DNA from: CAYHHI01 sp964356335 | Lineage (GTDB): Bacteria > Arandabacterota > Arandabacteria > Arandabacterales > Arandabacteraceae | DNA length: 64,000 nt | Reading direction: 5' to 3' | NCBI GenBank assembly: GCA_964356335.1 | Contig: CAYHHI010000007.1 | Coordinates: 1-64,000, forward strand | The notes under the pieces: generated by a model | What the model was told of the DNA's origin: nothing | What the model saw: only the letters and a program-made list of their open reading frames with translations | Database searches by the model: none | Translations under genes and position numbers: made by a program | Shown: in pieces, positions 16,598 through 25,891 of the stretch | Layout: the number at the start of each line of letters is the position of its first letter | Position numbering within the stretch: the first letter of the stretch is position 1

Positions 16598-17356
16598 TTG
16601 CAGACAAGATGGTTTGAGCAGTTGCTTTCAAGGTGTGCGTGGTGGCGGCCACGCTATAGCGGCAGTGTAGCCCTCTCCGCCTTTGCCACGAAATTCGGCG
16701 TGAGATTCAAAGATCCGACCCTGCTTGAGATTGCCCTGACGCACAGATCCAGTCTGAGCGCGGATGCTGCCATGATCTCTAATGAGAGACTTGAATTTCT
16801 GGGTGACTCCGTCCTGGGACTGGTCGCTACTGACAGCCTCTTCCGTTCGATGTCTGATGCAGACGAAGGGACTCTGACCAAAGCAAGATCGAGTGTGGTC
16901 AACAAGAATGTCCTTGGCAGGATCGGCCTCGAGCTCGGGATTCTCAATTTCCTCAAATACGCACGGGATGAGATCAAGGAAGATGAGAGGGCGCTCTTGA
17001 GCCTCAGTGCGGATGCGCTTGAAGCTGTGATAGGAGCGATCTACTTGGATGGCGGCTATGGATCTGCCTTCCGCTTTGTCCAGGACAACATCGTTGGACC
17101 GGCCACTTACAGCTCCCGAGAGCATACTCACATCGATTACAAGAGCGGGCTTCAGGAGATCTGCCAGGCCCGGTTCAAAACCCATCCTCAATACAAGGTA
17201 GTGAAGAGGATGGGCCCCGAGCACAGAAAGATCTTTCATGTGGAGGTCCTTGTGCATGGCAAGGCTCATGGTTCCGGCACCGGGCGCAGCAAGAAAGAGG
17301 CGGAACAACAGGCGGCCGGCCAGGCGATGCGCAGACTGGTAGGCACGAACCCCTGA
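16598..17356 (+). CDS. rnc: Ribonuclease III
   Basis: Cleaves double-stranded RNA in rRNA and mRNA processing. The signature E-R-L-E-F-L-G-D-S-V-L-G-L lies near residues 63-75, and the second acidic cluster is in D-A-L-E-A-V-I-G-A-I-Y-L-D-G-G. A double-stranded RNA-binding domain fills the last 75 residues (K-K-E-A-E-Q-Q-A-A). The predicted 252 residues include about 25 extra at the N-terminus rich in Trp and Arg; the start (TTG at 16598, weak ribosome site) may lie further downstream. Position after fabF matches the common acpP-fabF-rnc order. Confidence 0.93.
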   Translation: MQTRWFEQLLSRCAWWRPRYSGSVALSAFATKFGVRFKDPTLLEIALTHRSSLSADAAMISNERLEFLGDSVLGLVATDSLFRSMSDADEGTLTKARSSVVNKNVLGRIGLELGILNFLKYARDEIKEDERALLSLSADALEAVIGAIYLDGGYGSAFRFVQDNIVGPATYSSREHTHIDYKSGLQEICQARFKTHPQYKVVKRMGPEHRKIFHVEVLVHGKAHGSGTGRSKKEAEQQAAGQAMRRLVGTNP

Positions 17357-17396
17357 AGCATCAATCCCTGAGAGGCGCGGGCCTCGGCGAAATGCC

Positions 17397-17425
17397 TTGA
17401 CAGCCCGGAATGTCCTGACTTAGAT
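17397..17425 (+). promoter_or_regulatory. Promoter of the glycolytic operon
   Basis: TTGACA (17397-17402), 17 bases, TTAGAT (17420-17425). Located 61 bases before the phosphofructokinase gene; it probably drives pfp-fba-gap-pgk-tpiA-secG. Confidence 0.6.
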
Positions 17426-17486
17426 TCCTTCCGTATCAAGCCTTCGGTTGTGTTTCCGTAAGAGCATCTAAGGAGGTTGGATCAGA

Positions 17487-18527
17487 ATGAGGATCGGCGT
17501 ACTCACTGGCGGGGGAGACTGTCCCGGCCTGAATGCGGTGATAAGGGGTGTTGTGAGGAAGTCCATCGTGCAATATGGCTGGGAAGTCTATGGGATAAGG
17601 AACGGTTGGGCCGGGTACATAGCGAACCAGTTCGAGCCCTTGAGTCTCGAGAGAGTTTCGGGCATTCTTCCCAAGGGCGGCACCATCCTCGGAACGAGTC
17701 GAACCAACCCGTTCAAGCAGGAGGGCCAGCCTGAGGCAATAATCGAGAACGCCAAGAAGCTAGGAATCGACGCCACTGTGGCGATCGGCGGTGAAGACAC
17801 CATAGGCGTGGCACACAGGCTTTTCAAGATGGGCATGCAGACCGTCGGGGTTCCCAAGACAATCGATAACGATCTTGCGGGCACGGACTACACCTTTGGG
17901 TTCGATACTGCGATCAACATAGCGACCGATGCCATCGACAGGCTTCACACTACTGCGGAGTCTCACCACAGAGTGATCGTGGTGGAGGTCATGGGCAGGC
18001 ACACGGGCTGGATCGCTGTATTTGCAGGGATCGCCGGAGGGGCTGATGTCATCCTGATTCCTGAGAAACCGTTTGAGGTGGAGGACGTGTGCGACATGAT
18101 CAAGCAGCGGCAGAAGCGGGGTAAGAGCTTCTCGATCGTTGTGGTGGCAGAGGGAGCGAAGTTCCAGACTGATGGGGATGCTGATGGCAACCTTATCGTC
18201 CAGGACGCTCAGGTTGATGAGTTCGGGCACGTGAGGCTCGGCGGCATCGGCAATGTGCTCGGCCGAGAGATAGAGCGGAGAACAGGTTTTGAAACCAGGG
18301 TTTCTGTTCTGGGTTATGTGCAGCGAGGCGGGACGCCGACGGCATTTGACCGCGTTCTGGCCACGAGGTTCGGCGTGAAGGCATGCGAACTCATAGAGAA
18401 TGGCGAGTTTGGTAAGATCGTGGCCCTCAAGGGCAATAAGATCGTATCCGTGGGGATGCAGGAGGCATTGCAGCTTAAGAAGGTTGACAAGGAACTCTAC
18501 GACATAGCCTCGCTCTTCTTTGGCTAA
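17487..18527 (+). CDS. pfp: 6-phosphofructokinase, predicted pyrophosphate-dependent (group III)
   Basis: A 346-residue phosphofructokinase. It opens R-I-G-V-L-T-G-G-G-D-C-P-G-L-N and has the catalytic T-I-D-N-D and M-G-R-H-T-G-W blocks. At the two positions that set phosphoryl donor (E. coli 104 and 124) it reads Asp (G-G-E-D-T) and Lys (V-P-K-T-I-D-N-D). This combination is known from PPi-dependent enzymes; ATP enzymes have Gly at 104. I therefore predict reversible, PPi-using activity, consistent with an energy-limited anaerobe. AGGAGG precedes the ATG. The following genes complete lower glycolysis. Confidence 0.88.
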   Translation: MRIGVLTGGGDCPGLNAVIRGVVRKSIVQYGWEVYGIRNGWAGYIANQFEPLSLERVSGILPKGGTILGTSRTNPFKQEGQPEAIIENAKKLGIDATVAIGGEDTIGVAHRLFKMGMQTVGVPKTIDNDLAGTDYTFGFDTAINIATDAIDRLHTTAESHHRVIVVEVMGRHTGWIAVFAGIAGGADVILIPEKPFEVEDVCDMIKQRQKRGKSFSIVVVAEGAKFQTDGDADGNLIVQDAQVDEFGHVRLGGIGNVLGREIERRTGFETRVSVLGYVQRGGTPTAFDRVLATRFGVKACELIENGEFGKIVALKGNKIVSVGMQEALQLKKVDKELYDIASLFFG

Positions 18528-18542
18528 GCATGGAGGACCGCC

Positions 18543-19466
18543 ATGGCACTTGTTTCGGCTAAGGACATACTGATTCCGGCTAGGGAAGAAGGGTACGCTG
18601 TCGGTGCATTCAACACGAGCAATCTGGAAATGTCTCAGGCCATATTCGAAGCTGCGCGAGAGCTTGGCTCTCCGGTCATGATTGCGACATCAGAATCGGC
18701 AATCGAATACGCAGGCTATGACAATCTCTTAAGCACCGTCAAGCATCTCTCCGAGTATTTCAGAGTGAAGGCAGCGCTTCACCTCGACCATGGTGCAGAT
18801 ATCTCTGTAGTGGTCAGGTGCATAAGGCACGGCTGGACCTCCGTCATGATTGACGCCTCCAAGCTTGAATATGCAGCGAATGTTGCAGCGACATCGCATG
18901 TTGTCGAGATCGCGCACATGGCTGGCGTCCCGGTCGAGGCTGAACTTGGAAGGCTGGGCGGGATTGAGGACAAGGTGAAGGTTGAAGAGAGGGACGCCTT
19001 TCTGACCGATCCCGACCAGGCGCGCGAGTTTACCGAAAGGACAGGCTGCGACTCGCTTGCCATAGCTATCGGAACATCTCACGGTGCCTACAAGTTCAAG
19101 GGCAACCCGAGTCTCGACCTGGAAAGACTCTCGAGAATCAGCCAGAAGGTTTCGATACCGTTGGTGCTCCACGGAGCGTCTTCGGTTCCTGAGGATGTCC
19201 TGGCGAGAGCGGCGAGGTACGGGGCGAAGCTGCCTGGAGCAAAAGGGGTTCCCGAGGAAGCGCTCAAGGCCGCGATAGCCAGAGGCATCTCAAAGATAAA
19301 CATCGACACTGATCTCCGGCTTGCTTTCACCGGAGCGGTGCGCGAGCTCCTTGCGGAGAAGCCGGAGGTTTTTGATCCGCGTAAGATCATGGGCGAAGCT
19401 CGGAAGGCAATCAAAGACGTGGTGAAACGCAAGATGGAGCTTTTCGGCAGTGCCGGAAAAGCTTAG
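18543..19466 (+). CDS. fba: Class II fructose-bisphosphate aldolase
   Basis: Zinc-dependent aldolase that splits fructose 1,6-bisphosphate. Zinc-binding and catalytic motifs are H-L-D-H-G (about residues 81-85), E-A-E-L-G-R-L-G-G, the later L-H-G-A-S-S and N-I-D-T-D-L-R. An insertion Y-G-A-K-L-P-G-A-K-G-V-P after the LHG block is typical of the shorter bacterial type IIB group. Length is 307 residues. It starts 15 bases after pfp. Confidence 0.95.
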   Translation: MALVSAKDILIPAREEGYAVGAFNTSNLEMSQAIFEAARELGSPVMIATSESAIEYAGYDNLLSTVKHLSEYFRVKAALHLDHGADISVVVRCIRHGWTSVMIDASKLEYAANVAATSHVVEIAHMAGVPVEAELGRLGGIEDKVKVEERDAFLTDPDQAREFTERTGCDSLAIAIGTSHGAYKFKGNPSLDLERLSRISQKVSIPLVLHGASSVPEDVLARAARYGAKLPGAKGVPEEALKAAIARGISKINIDTDLRLAFTGAVRELLAEKPEVFDPRKIMGEARKAIKDVVKRKMELFGSAGKA

Positions 19467-19503
19467 CAGTGAGCACTCAACGGTCGGCAAGGGAGGACTT
19501 ACG

Positions 19504-20517
19504 ATGCCAATAAGGGTGGCAATCAACGGGTTCGGAAGAATCGGGCGACTGGTATTGAGATTGGGGTTCGGCAACCCTGATTTCGAATTCGTCGCGATCA
19601 ACGATTTGACAGATGCGAAGACACTCGCCCATCTCTTGAAGTTTGACAGCGTGCACCGCACATGGCCACACGAGGTTCGCGCTGCCGACGGTGCCATTCG
19701 CGTGGACGGAAAAGAGGTCAAGGTATCCAGCGAGAAGGACCCTTCGAAACTCCCGTGGGTTGGTCTCAAGATCGATGTTGTGATCGAAGCGAGCGGGAAG
19801 TTCACGAAGCCTGAGGACGCTGAAATGCATATCAAGGCGGGTGCTCGGAGAGTCATTGTGTCGGCGCCCTTCAAGAGTCCGCGTGAGGAGGATCTCACGA
19901 TAGTCATGGGAGTCAATGACCACAGGTTTGATGCTTCAAAACACTTTGTGGTCTCCACGGCCTCATGTACAACCAACTGCTTTGCCCCGATCGTCAAGAT
20001 TCTCAACGACGCCTTTGGCATTGTTCGCGGCGAGATGACCACCATTCACGCTTTCACCAACGATCAGCGGATCCTCGATTTTCCGCACAAGGACTTGAGG
20101 AGGGCCCGCTCAGCATTCACGTCGATAATTCCGACCTCCACAGGTGCGGCCAAGGCGATCGGGCTCGTGATTCCCGAGCTCAAGGGTAAGCTGGGAGCTG
20201 TCTGCCTCAGAGTTCCCGTTCCGGATGGGTCTATCTGCGATATTGCCGTCGATGTATCGAAACCCACCACGAAGGATGAGGTCAATGCGGCCTTCAAGAA
20301 AGCAAGCGAGGGTGGGCCCTTGAAGGGTTACCTGGAATACTCGGAAGCCGAGATAGTTTCATCGGACATTATCGGCAATCCCCATTCCGCAATTCTTGAT
20401 TCCCTTCTCACGGATGTTGTGGGGGGCACGCTGGTAAAGGTGTTTGCATGGTACGATAACGAATGGGGCTATGCCAACCGGATGGTCGACATGATGAAGC
20501 TGATTGCCAAGAAATGA
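19504..20517 (+). CDS. gap: Glyceraldehyde-3-phosphate dehydrogenase, type I
   Basis: Oxidises glyceraldehyde 3-phosphate to 1,3-bisphosphoglycerate. N-terminal Rossmann motif I-N-G-F-G-R-I-G-R and the active-site cysteine in S-T-A-S-C-T-T-N-C (about residue 155) are present. N-D-L after the second strand suggests NAD preference. I choose the ATG at 19504, with GGGAGG upstream; an ATG at 19450 inside fba would add 18 residues not found in the family. Length is 337 residues. Confidence 0.95.
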   Translation: MPIRVAINGFGRIGRLVLRLGFGNPDFEFVAINDLTDAKTLAHLLKFDSVHRTWPHEVRAADGAIRVDGKEVKVSSEKDPSKLPWVGLKIDVVIEASGKFTKPEDAEMHIKAGARRVIVSAPFKSPREEDLTIVMGVNDHRFDASKHFVVSTASCTTNCFAPIVKILNDAFGIVRGEMTTIHAFTNDQRILDFPHKDLRRARSAFTSIIPTSTGAAKAIGLVIPELKGKLGAVCLRVPVPDGSICDIAVDVSKPTTKDEVNAAFKKASEGGPLKGYLEYSEAEIVSSDIIGNPHSAILDSLLTDVVGGTLVKVFAWYDNEWGYANRMVDMMKLIAKK

Positions 20518-20521
20518 GGAT

Positions 20522-21745
20522 ATGACGAGCACGCCATATTTCGAGAATATAATGACTGTGAGGGACGTGGAATTCTCCGGGAAGCGAGCCCTCATAAGGG
20601 TTGACTTTAATGTCCCTCTGGGCAAAGACGGCAGGGTCGCGGATGATTTCAGGATAAGATCGGCCCTTCCAACGATCGAGTACATTCTTGGCAGGGGCGG
20701 CCGGCCGATCCTCGCATCCCATCTCGGAAGGCCGAAAGGCAAGCCGGCTGCCGAGTTTTCGATGAAACCCGTAAGGGATGTCCTCCAGGGTCTCGTCAAG
20801 GCAAAAGTGCATCTCGCACCCGACTCTGTCGGCGAGGATGTTCTCAGGATGGCACATTCGCTTCCTGAGGGAGAGGTGCTTCTGCTCGAGAACCTGAGGT
20901 TCCACGCGGAAGAGGAAGCCAACGATCCCGCGTTTTCTCGGGCTCTCGCCTCGCTGGCGGAAGTTTATGTCGACGATGCCTTCGGAACCGCTCACAGAGC
21001 GCATGCATCCACTGAGGGCGTAGCGAGGCTCTTGAGGCCCGCTGTCGCCGGCTTCCTGATGGAGAAGGAGATAGAGTTTCTTGGAAAGCTCCTGGCGAAC
21101 CCCGACAGGCCCTTCGTGGCGATCCTCGGGGGCGCCAAGATCTCCGACAAGATTGATGTTCTCAAGAACCTGCTCGGCAGGATTGACTGCATGCTGATTG
21201 GGGGCGGTATGGCCAACACCTTCCTCAAAGCGCAGGGTTTCGATGTCGCTAATTCCCTGGTCGAGGACGGCTCGCTCGGCGCCGCACGGGAAATCATGAA
21301 GCTGGCAGAATCCGAGAACGTCGCTTTGGTGCTTCCCATTGATTTTGTTGCCGCGAGTAAAGTAGAAGCCGGGGCATCAGTTGAAAGGGTTTCGCGAATT
21401 TCTGAGGGCTTTGCCATAGTGGACGTTGGCGATAGGACGATTCTCAGATTCTGCGAGGAGATCGAGAAAGCGCGCACCATCTTCTGGAATGGACCTCTCG
21501 GCGTGTTCGAGATCGAGGCTTTCGCGCGCGGCACTTTTGAAGTGGCCAAGGCGGTAGCCAATGCTTCCCAGAATGGCGCCATCTCTGTGATCGGTGGTGG
21601 TGACACGGCAAGTGCCGTGGCAAGAGCAGGCGTCATCGACAGGGTCACGCACATATCGACTGGAGGTGGGGCATCGCTTGAGTTTGTTGAAGGCAAGGAG
21701 CTCCCTGGCATCCTTGCCCTTTCCAAGAAGGAGGCGCGCCCTTGA
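20522..21745 (+). CDS. pgk: Phosphoglycerate kinase
   Basis: Makes ATP from 1,3-bisphosphoglycerate. R-V-D-F-N-V-P-L, S-H-L-G-R-P-K-G and the C-terminal G-G-G-D-T-A-S-A nucleotide loop are standard. About 407 residues. The start is uncertain between ATG 20522 (just after the gap stop, near GAGG) and ATG 20552, which gives the more usual N-terminus. The stop overlaps tpiA by four bases. Confidence 0.95.
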   Translation: MTSTPYFENIMTVRDVEFSGKRALIRVDFNVPLGKDGRVADDFRIRSALPTIEYILGRGGRPILASHLGRPKGKPAAEFSMKPVRDVLQGLVKAKVHLAPDSVGEDVLRMAHSLPEGEVLLLENLRFHAEEEANDPAFSRALASLAEVYVDDAFGTAHRAHASTEGVARLLRPAVAGFLMEKEIEFLGKLLANPDRPFVAILGGAKISDKIDVLKNLLGRIDCMLIGGGMANTFLKAQGFDVANSLVEDGSLGAAREIMKLAESENVALVLPIDFVAASKVEAGASVERVSRISEGFAIVDVGDRTILRFCEEIEKARTIFWNGPLGVFEIEAFARGTFEVAKAVANASQNGAISVIGGGDTASAVARAGVIDRVTHISTGGGASLEFVEGKELPGILALSKKEARP

Positions 21746-22527
21746 AGCTTGAGGTCAGGAGGCCCATAATCGCAGGCAACTGGAAGATGTACAAGACTAC
21801 GGGGGAGGCCCGAAAGCTCGCCCTCGACATAAAGAACGCAAGCCTCAACCTTACGGACGACGTGGACGTCGTCCTATGCCCACCCTTCGGTTCCCTTCTT
21901 GTTGTGAGCGAGGTCATAAAGACAAGCAAGGTGAAGCTCGGTGCCCAGGATTGCTTCTGGGAGGATGAGGGTGCCTTCACGGGAGAGGTGTCGCCCCGGA
22001 TGCTTAAGGATCTGGGCTGCGAATACACCATCGTCGGCCACTCGGAGAGACGAACCTATTTCGGAGAGACCGACGACGCTGTTTCCAGGAAGGCCAAAGC
22101 GCTGCTTCGCAACGACATTTCTCCAATCGTGTGCGTGGGGGAACGGCTTGAGGAGCGGGAGGCCGGTACCACAAAGGATGTGGTGAGGAGTCAGGTGCTG
22201 GGTTCGCTGAGGGGTGTGGTCGCGGAAGAAATGCTCAAGACCGTGATCGCCTATGAGCCTGTCTGGGCGATCGGCACCGGAAAGACCGCCACTGCCGAGC
22301 AGGCTCAAGAGGTTCATGCGTTCATCCGCAACATTCTGATCGATCTCTTTGGATTAGAGGTTGCTTTACGAACGAGAATCCAGTATGGTGGAAGTGTAAA
22401 ATCTGAGAATATTAGTGCGCTCATGGCACAACCCGACATCGATGGTGCGCTTGTCGGAGGGGCAAGCCTTGAGACAACGGGTTTCGTGAAGATCTTGTCT
22501 TTCAGAATGGGAGGAGATAAGAAGTAA
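21742..22527 (+). CDS. tpiA: Triosephosphate isomerase
   Basis: Interconverts dihydroxyacetone phosphate and glyceraldehyde 3-phosphate. G-N-W-K-M-Y-K near the start, catalytic His in G-H-S-E-R-R, catalytic Glu in A-Y-E-P-V-W-A-I-G-T-G and the phosphate loop Y-G-G-S-V are all present. TTG start overlaps pgk (TTGA). Length is 261 residues. Confidence 0.96.
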   Translation: MKLEVRRPIIAGNWKMYKTTGEARKLALDIKNASLNLTDDVDVVLCPPFGSLLVVSEVIKTSKVKLGAQDCFWEDEGAFTGEVSPRMLKDLGCEYTIVGHSERRTYFGETDDAVSRKAKALLRNDISPIVCVGERLEEREAGTTKDVVRSQVLGSLRGVVAEEMLKTVIAYEPVWAIGTGKTATAEQAQEVHAFIRNILIDLFGLEVALRTRIQYGGSVKSENISALMAQPDIDGALVGGASLETTGFVKILSFRMGGDKK

Positions 22528-22853
22528 TGTTAGGTGTTATGACGGCGTTTCATATTCTCATCTGCGCCGGCCTCATCATTGTGGTGTTGCTCCAGACAGG
22601 CAGGGGCACGGGTTTGGCGAGTGTCTTCGGTGGGGGTGGTGGAGAGTCAGTTTTCGGTGGGAAGGGTTTCGGTGGAGTGCTTGCCAAGGCCACAGGAGTG
22701 CTTGCGGTTCTCTTCATGCTCACGTCCATCACCTTGAGCCTGCTGCCGAAGGCGGGCAGGGCCAAGAGTGTGCTGGGTGAGAGGGGTGGGCGTCCGCCGG
22801 TAGAGGCTCCGGTAGGTGAGGGCCAATCTCAGGGTCTGCCACAGGGCCAGTAG
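22527..22853 (+). CDS. secG: Protein translocase subunit SecG
   Basis: A 108-residue membrane protein of the Sec channel. The first hydrophobic segment is at residues 4-22, with V-V-L-L-Q-T-G-R-G-T-G-L as in SecG. A Gly-rich loop (F-G-G-G-G-G-E-S-V-F-G) is followed by a second hydrophobic segment (residues 57-75). The C-terminal 30 residues are Gly, Pro and Gln-rich and longer than usual. It starts at a TAATG junction with tpiA; the tpiA-secG pair is conserved in many phyla. Confidence 0.93.
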   Translation: MLGVMTAFHILICAGLIIVVLLQTGRGTGLASVFGGGGGESVFGGKGFGGVLAKATGVLAVLFMLTSITLSLLPKAGRAKSVLGERGGRPPVEAPVGEGQSQGLPQGQ

Positions 22854-22893
22854 CGAGCAACGGATAGTTCGGGTGATGAGAGTGAGACCGGTG

Positions 22894-22922
22894 TTGACTG
22901 TCTGGTCTGGTTCATATATGTT
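22894..22922 (+). promoter_or_regulatory. Promoter for tRNA-Leu
   Basis: TTGACT (22894-22899), 17 bases, TATGTT (22917-22922). The tRNA begins 22 bases after the -10. Confidence 0.5.
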
Positions 22923-22944
22923 TAAGGCGCAATCCAGCGTACGT

Positions 22945-23029
<85 letters not shown>

Positions 23030-23235
23030 CAACTTTGAGCGATGCAGACCATCTAACCATATCCGCCTATGCTCTCTATGAACCTGCCCTGTTAACTAAA
23101 ATTGCCAGGCGCCGAGCCCGCTGCGTCTCGCAGGTGATCCGACCCATAACCAAGGCCGGCCACCGAACTCTGATCTGCAAAGCCCGATGCCGGCCCTATG
23201 ACTTCTCCGATATTGCCGACTGAGTAGCCGGCCGG

Positions 23236-25128
23236 CTACTTCCGCTTCTTGTCCAACTTCTCGTAAAGCGACCTAAGCTCCAGAGTCTTCTGCTCGAGGA
23301 AATCAAAGCCCGAAGCCAGGATCGCCGGGTCATGGATGTCCACGCCTGTGGTTTCCTTCAGGATCTCGGGAGCGGGTCTGTCAAAATCAGCACGCAAGAG
23401 GCTGACATACTTGCCGACGAAATCTCTCCGGTTCAAGATCCTGTCAAACAACACCATCGAGATAGCCTGGGCGTAAACGTAGTTGACATTGTACATCGGC
23501 ACATCATAGTAGTGATGTATGTCATGCCACATGCCCTTGTATTCGGGATAGCTCTCATAGTAGATGCTGTATGGGGTCACCATCTTCCACGTGAGGGCGT
23601 CAAGATCATCAGCATTCTTCAGCGCCCCCTTCTCCACAGCTTCGTAAATCTTGAGCTCAAGATTGGCGTACATGTTGTTTGTCAGAAGGCCCAGGGTGTT
23701 CTCGAGGAACTGCTCGAGATAGTAAGCCTTCTTCTCAAGATCCTTTTCCTTGTAATAGAGGCTGTAGCCGACCAGCATCTCATTTGTGCCCGCTATTGCC
23801 TCGGTGACATAACGAGGCCCGTCCGCGTAGATTGGCCTTGCGCCCGAATTAAACTGCATCGTGTGGTGTATCGCATGCCCGCTTTCGTGAGCCAGCCCCG
23901 TGATTTCATTAAGGTAACCGTTGTACGTCTGTGAGAAGAATTGATAAGGTGCTCCTGGATATCCTGAGGCAAACATCCCGGGACTGCGCTTGGGACCGGA
24001 CACTATGTCAAGGCGGCCGTGGGTGGGATCCAGAAGATAGTTGAGCCCCTCCTGATATTCCTGGCCGAATCGAGCGGTAGCCACTTTTATAATATCGCTT
24101 GCCTGGGCTATGTCGAACCGAGGCTTGACGAAGTCCTTGGCCTGCACCTGCCTGTCCCAGACATAGACTGTGTCATAGCCGGTCTGCGCTTTGATTCTTG
24201 CCTGTCTGATCTTCTCGTATTCCTTCCTCAGCTGGGCATGGTTTGCGATCTCATCAAAGAAATTCGAGACGTCCTCATAGGGGAGATAAATATCAAAGAA
24301 CCTTGAGTCCGGATAGTTCCTGTAGCCCCTGAGACTAGCAAGCTTGTTCCTTGTGTCCACTGCCTTTATGAGTTCGAACCCGTAGAGGTCGCGATGAGTG
24401 GCCATACTGTGGAAGTAGCCCTCCCAGGTCTCTTTCCTGATGTTTCTGTCGTTGAGGTTTATCAGGGCTGAGTAATTCAGATTGACGTCGAGCGTCTCCC
24501 CATCCACGGGGATCTTGGGGAAATTCGTGCGATCGACGCACATCTGATACAACCTCTCAGACCAGCTGCCGAGGTATGGAGACAAGGTGGCAAGGAGCTC
24601 CTCCTCCTTAAGCGATAAGGTGTGAGGGCGATACCTTCTGGTCTCCTCTATGGCGAAGGCATAGGTCTCGAGGTCAGGCTTCTCCCTGAAATACCTCTGG
24701 AGGGTGGCATCATCAATCGCCTGGGTCTCTGTCTTTATGAATTGTATCCTGCCGTCGAGATCGCCGGAGACTTTCTCGATCTTCTCGAACAAGGTGAAAT
24801 CGTCGGTGTTGACCGAGTATCTCAGGTTGGCATAGACCCAGAGCTTCCACCACACCGGTATGGTCTTCTCGTTGAGATAGTATGCCCGGTAAAGGTTCTC
24901 GGCTGATTCCGCAACGTGACCCTTGAGAGCCTCGAGGTTCCCGATATCTGCGGTCAGGGCCGCGAGATCTGCCTCGAAAGCGGCATCATCCGCGTAGAAA
25001 TTCTTCTTGAGGTCGAATCTGTAAAGGTGCTTCTGAGCCTCAGGAATGGCCTGAAAATCTGCCGCTGCCGCGAGGCCGGCCGCGAGCACGAGACCCGCAA
25101 GAACCACAAACAAAATCCCTGTCTTCAT
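23236..25128 (-). CDS. Exported M3-family oligoendopeptidase (PepF-like)
   Basis: A 630-residue zinc metallopeptidase. The N-terminal 23 residues form a signal peptide (M-K-T-G-I-L-F-V-V, Ala-rich end), so it probably works in the periplasm, unlike the cytoplasmic PepF of Firmicutes. The active site H-E-S-G-H lies near residues 412-416 (A-H-E-S-G-H-A-I-H-H). The second zinc-ligand Glu region follows (A-I-A-G-T-N-E-M). The ATG at 25128 has AAGGAGAG upstream; an in-frame start at 25194 would place 22 residues before the signal peptide. Likely role: breakdown of imported or released peptides. Confidence 0.9.
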   Translation of the reverse strand: MKTGILFVVLAGLVLAAGLAAAADFQAIPEAQKHLYRFDLKKNFYADDAAFEADLAALTADIGNLEALKGHVAESAENLYRAYYLNEKTIPVWWKLWVYANLRYSVNTDDFTLFEKIEKVSGDLDGRIQFIKTETQAIDDATLQRYFREKPDLETYAFAIEETRRYRPHTLSLKEEELLATLSPYLGSWSERLYQMCVDRTNFPKIPVDGETLDVNLNYSALINLNDRNIRKETWEGYFHSMATHRDLYGFELIKAVDTRNKLASLRGYRNYPDSRFFDIYLPYEDVSNFFDEIANHAQLRKEYEKIRQARIKAQTGYDTVYVWDRQVQAKDFVKPRFDIAQASDIIKVATARFGQEYQEGLNYLLDPTHGRLDIVSGPKRSPGMFASGYPGAPYQFFSQTYNGYLNEITGLAHESGHAIHHTMQFNSGARPIYADGPRYVTEAIAGTNEMLVGYSLYYKEKDLEKKAYYLEQFLENTLGLLTNNMYANLELKIYEAVEKGALKNADDLDALTWKMVTPYSIYYESYPEYKGMWHDIHHYYDVPMYNVNYVYAQAISMVLFDRILNRRDFVGKYVSLLRADFDRPAPEILKETTGVDIHDPAILASGFDFLEQKTLELRSLYEKLDKKRK

Positions 25129-25159
25129 GTTTCTCTCCTTTCCACATGGGTAATGCCAG

Positions 25160-25188
25160 AGTCTACCCAATTCACGATGTGTCGGCAA
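25160..25188 (-). promoter_or_regulatory. Possible promoter for the oligoendopeptidase gene
   Basis: On the minus strand TTGCCG (25188-25183), 17 bases, TAGACT (25165-25160), about 30 bases before the ATG. Confidence 0.4.
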
Positions 25189-25402
25189 CCCCATTTATTG
25201 GCCGGGTTTCGTGTAAGGTCCGGCGCCCCGATTCCGCAGCCTAGGTAGCCTGGGTTAGGAACAGGGAGTCACCGGATTTGCGGACTCTTCCTCCGACTGA
25301 TCGACGACAATGTCTCCTTGACAAGGCGCTGAGACAAGAAGATCATAGTCGCTGTGTGGAAGCCGTGGGGTGGTGTCAGAGTAAACAGCAAGGAGGTTCG
25401 GG

Positions 25403-25885
25403 ATGAGGTGGCTGGTCGTGATTATGGGATTGGTGGCGTTGGTTTGCGGAAGTCTTTCAGCGGCTGTTGCTGGGCCAATTGGTGTCGGCATCATGGTGGG
25501 CGAGCCCACGGGCCTTACCATCAAACAATGGTTGGGTCATGGACATGCCTTTGATCTTGGCGCGGCCTGGTCGTTTGTGGATGATGCCGCGCTCAGTGTC
25601 CATGCTGACTATCTTGTGCACAATCCCGGTCCGCCCGAGATCAATGTGGGGGGATTGCTTTTCTACTATGGTCTGGGTGGAAGGATCAAGCTGGAAGAGA
25701 ATGACGACAGAGTAGGGGTTCGTATACCTCTGGGAATCACCTACCTCTTTGCGAAGTCGCACCTGGATTTCTTTTTCGAGATCGCTCCTCTGTTGGATCT
25801 GGCACCGGAGACCGATTTCCTGGTGAACGGCGGGTTCGGGGTCAGGTACTACTTTGGACGCAGACCGCATGCAGGGAGGATATAG
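25403..25885 (+). CDS. Exported protein of unknown function, probable small beta-barrel
   Basis: A 160-residue protein with a clear signal peptide (residues 1-23, ending A-V-A-G). The rest alternates polar and hydrophobic residues and ends near F-G-V-R-Y-Y-F-G-R, compatible with a small outer membrane barrel whose final strand is followed by a short basic tail. I do not recognise a named family with certainty. AAGGAGG precedes the ATG. era starts 6 bases after its stop, so the two are co-transcribed, an unusual pairing. Confidence 0.75.
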   Translation: MRWLVVIMGLVALVCGSLSAAVAGPIGVGIMVGEPTGLTIKQWLGHGHAFDLGAAWSFVDDAALSVHADYLVHNPGPPEINVGGLLFYYGLGGRIKLEENDDRVGVRIPLGITYLFAKSHLDFFFEIAPLLDLAPETDFLVNGGFGVRYYFGRRPHAGRI

Positions 25886-25891
25886 TATCTC

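Noticed and set aside
23035..23223. 62-codon frame after the tRNA
   Set aside because: No ribosome binding site and no pattern; the 200-base gap between the tRNA and the peptidase gene appears empty.
25318..25349. TTGACA upstream of the exported protein at 25403
   Set aside because: No acceptable -10 sequence at 16-18 bases spacing.
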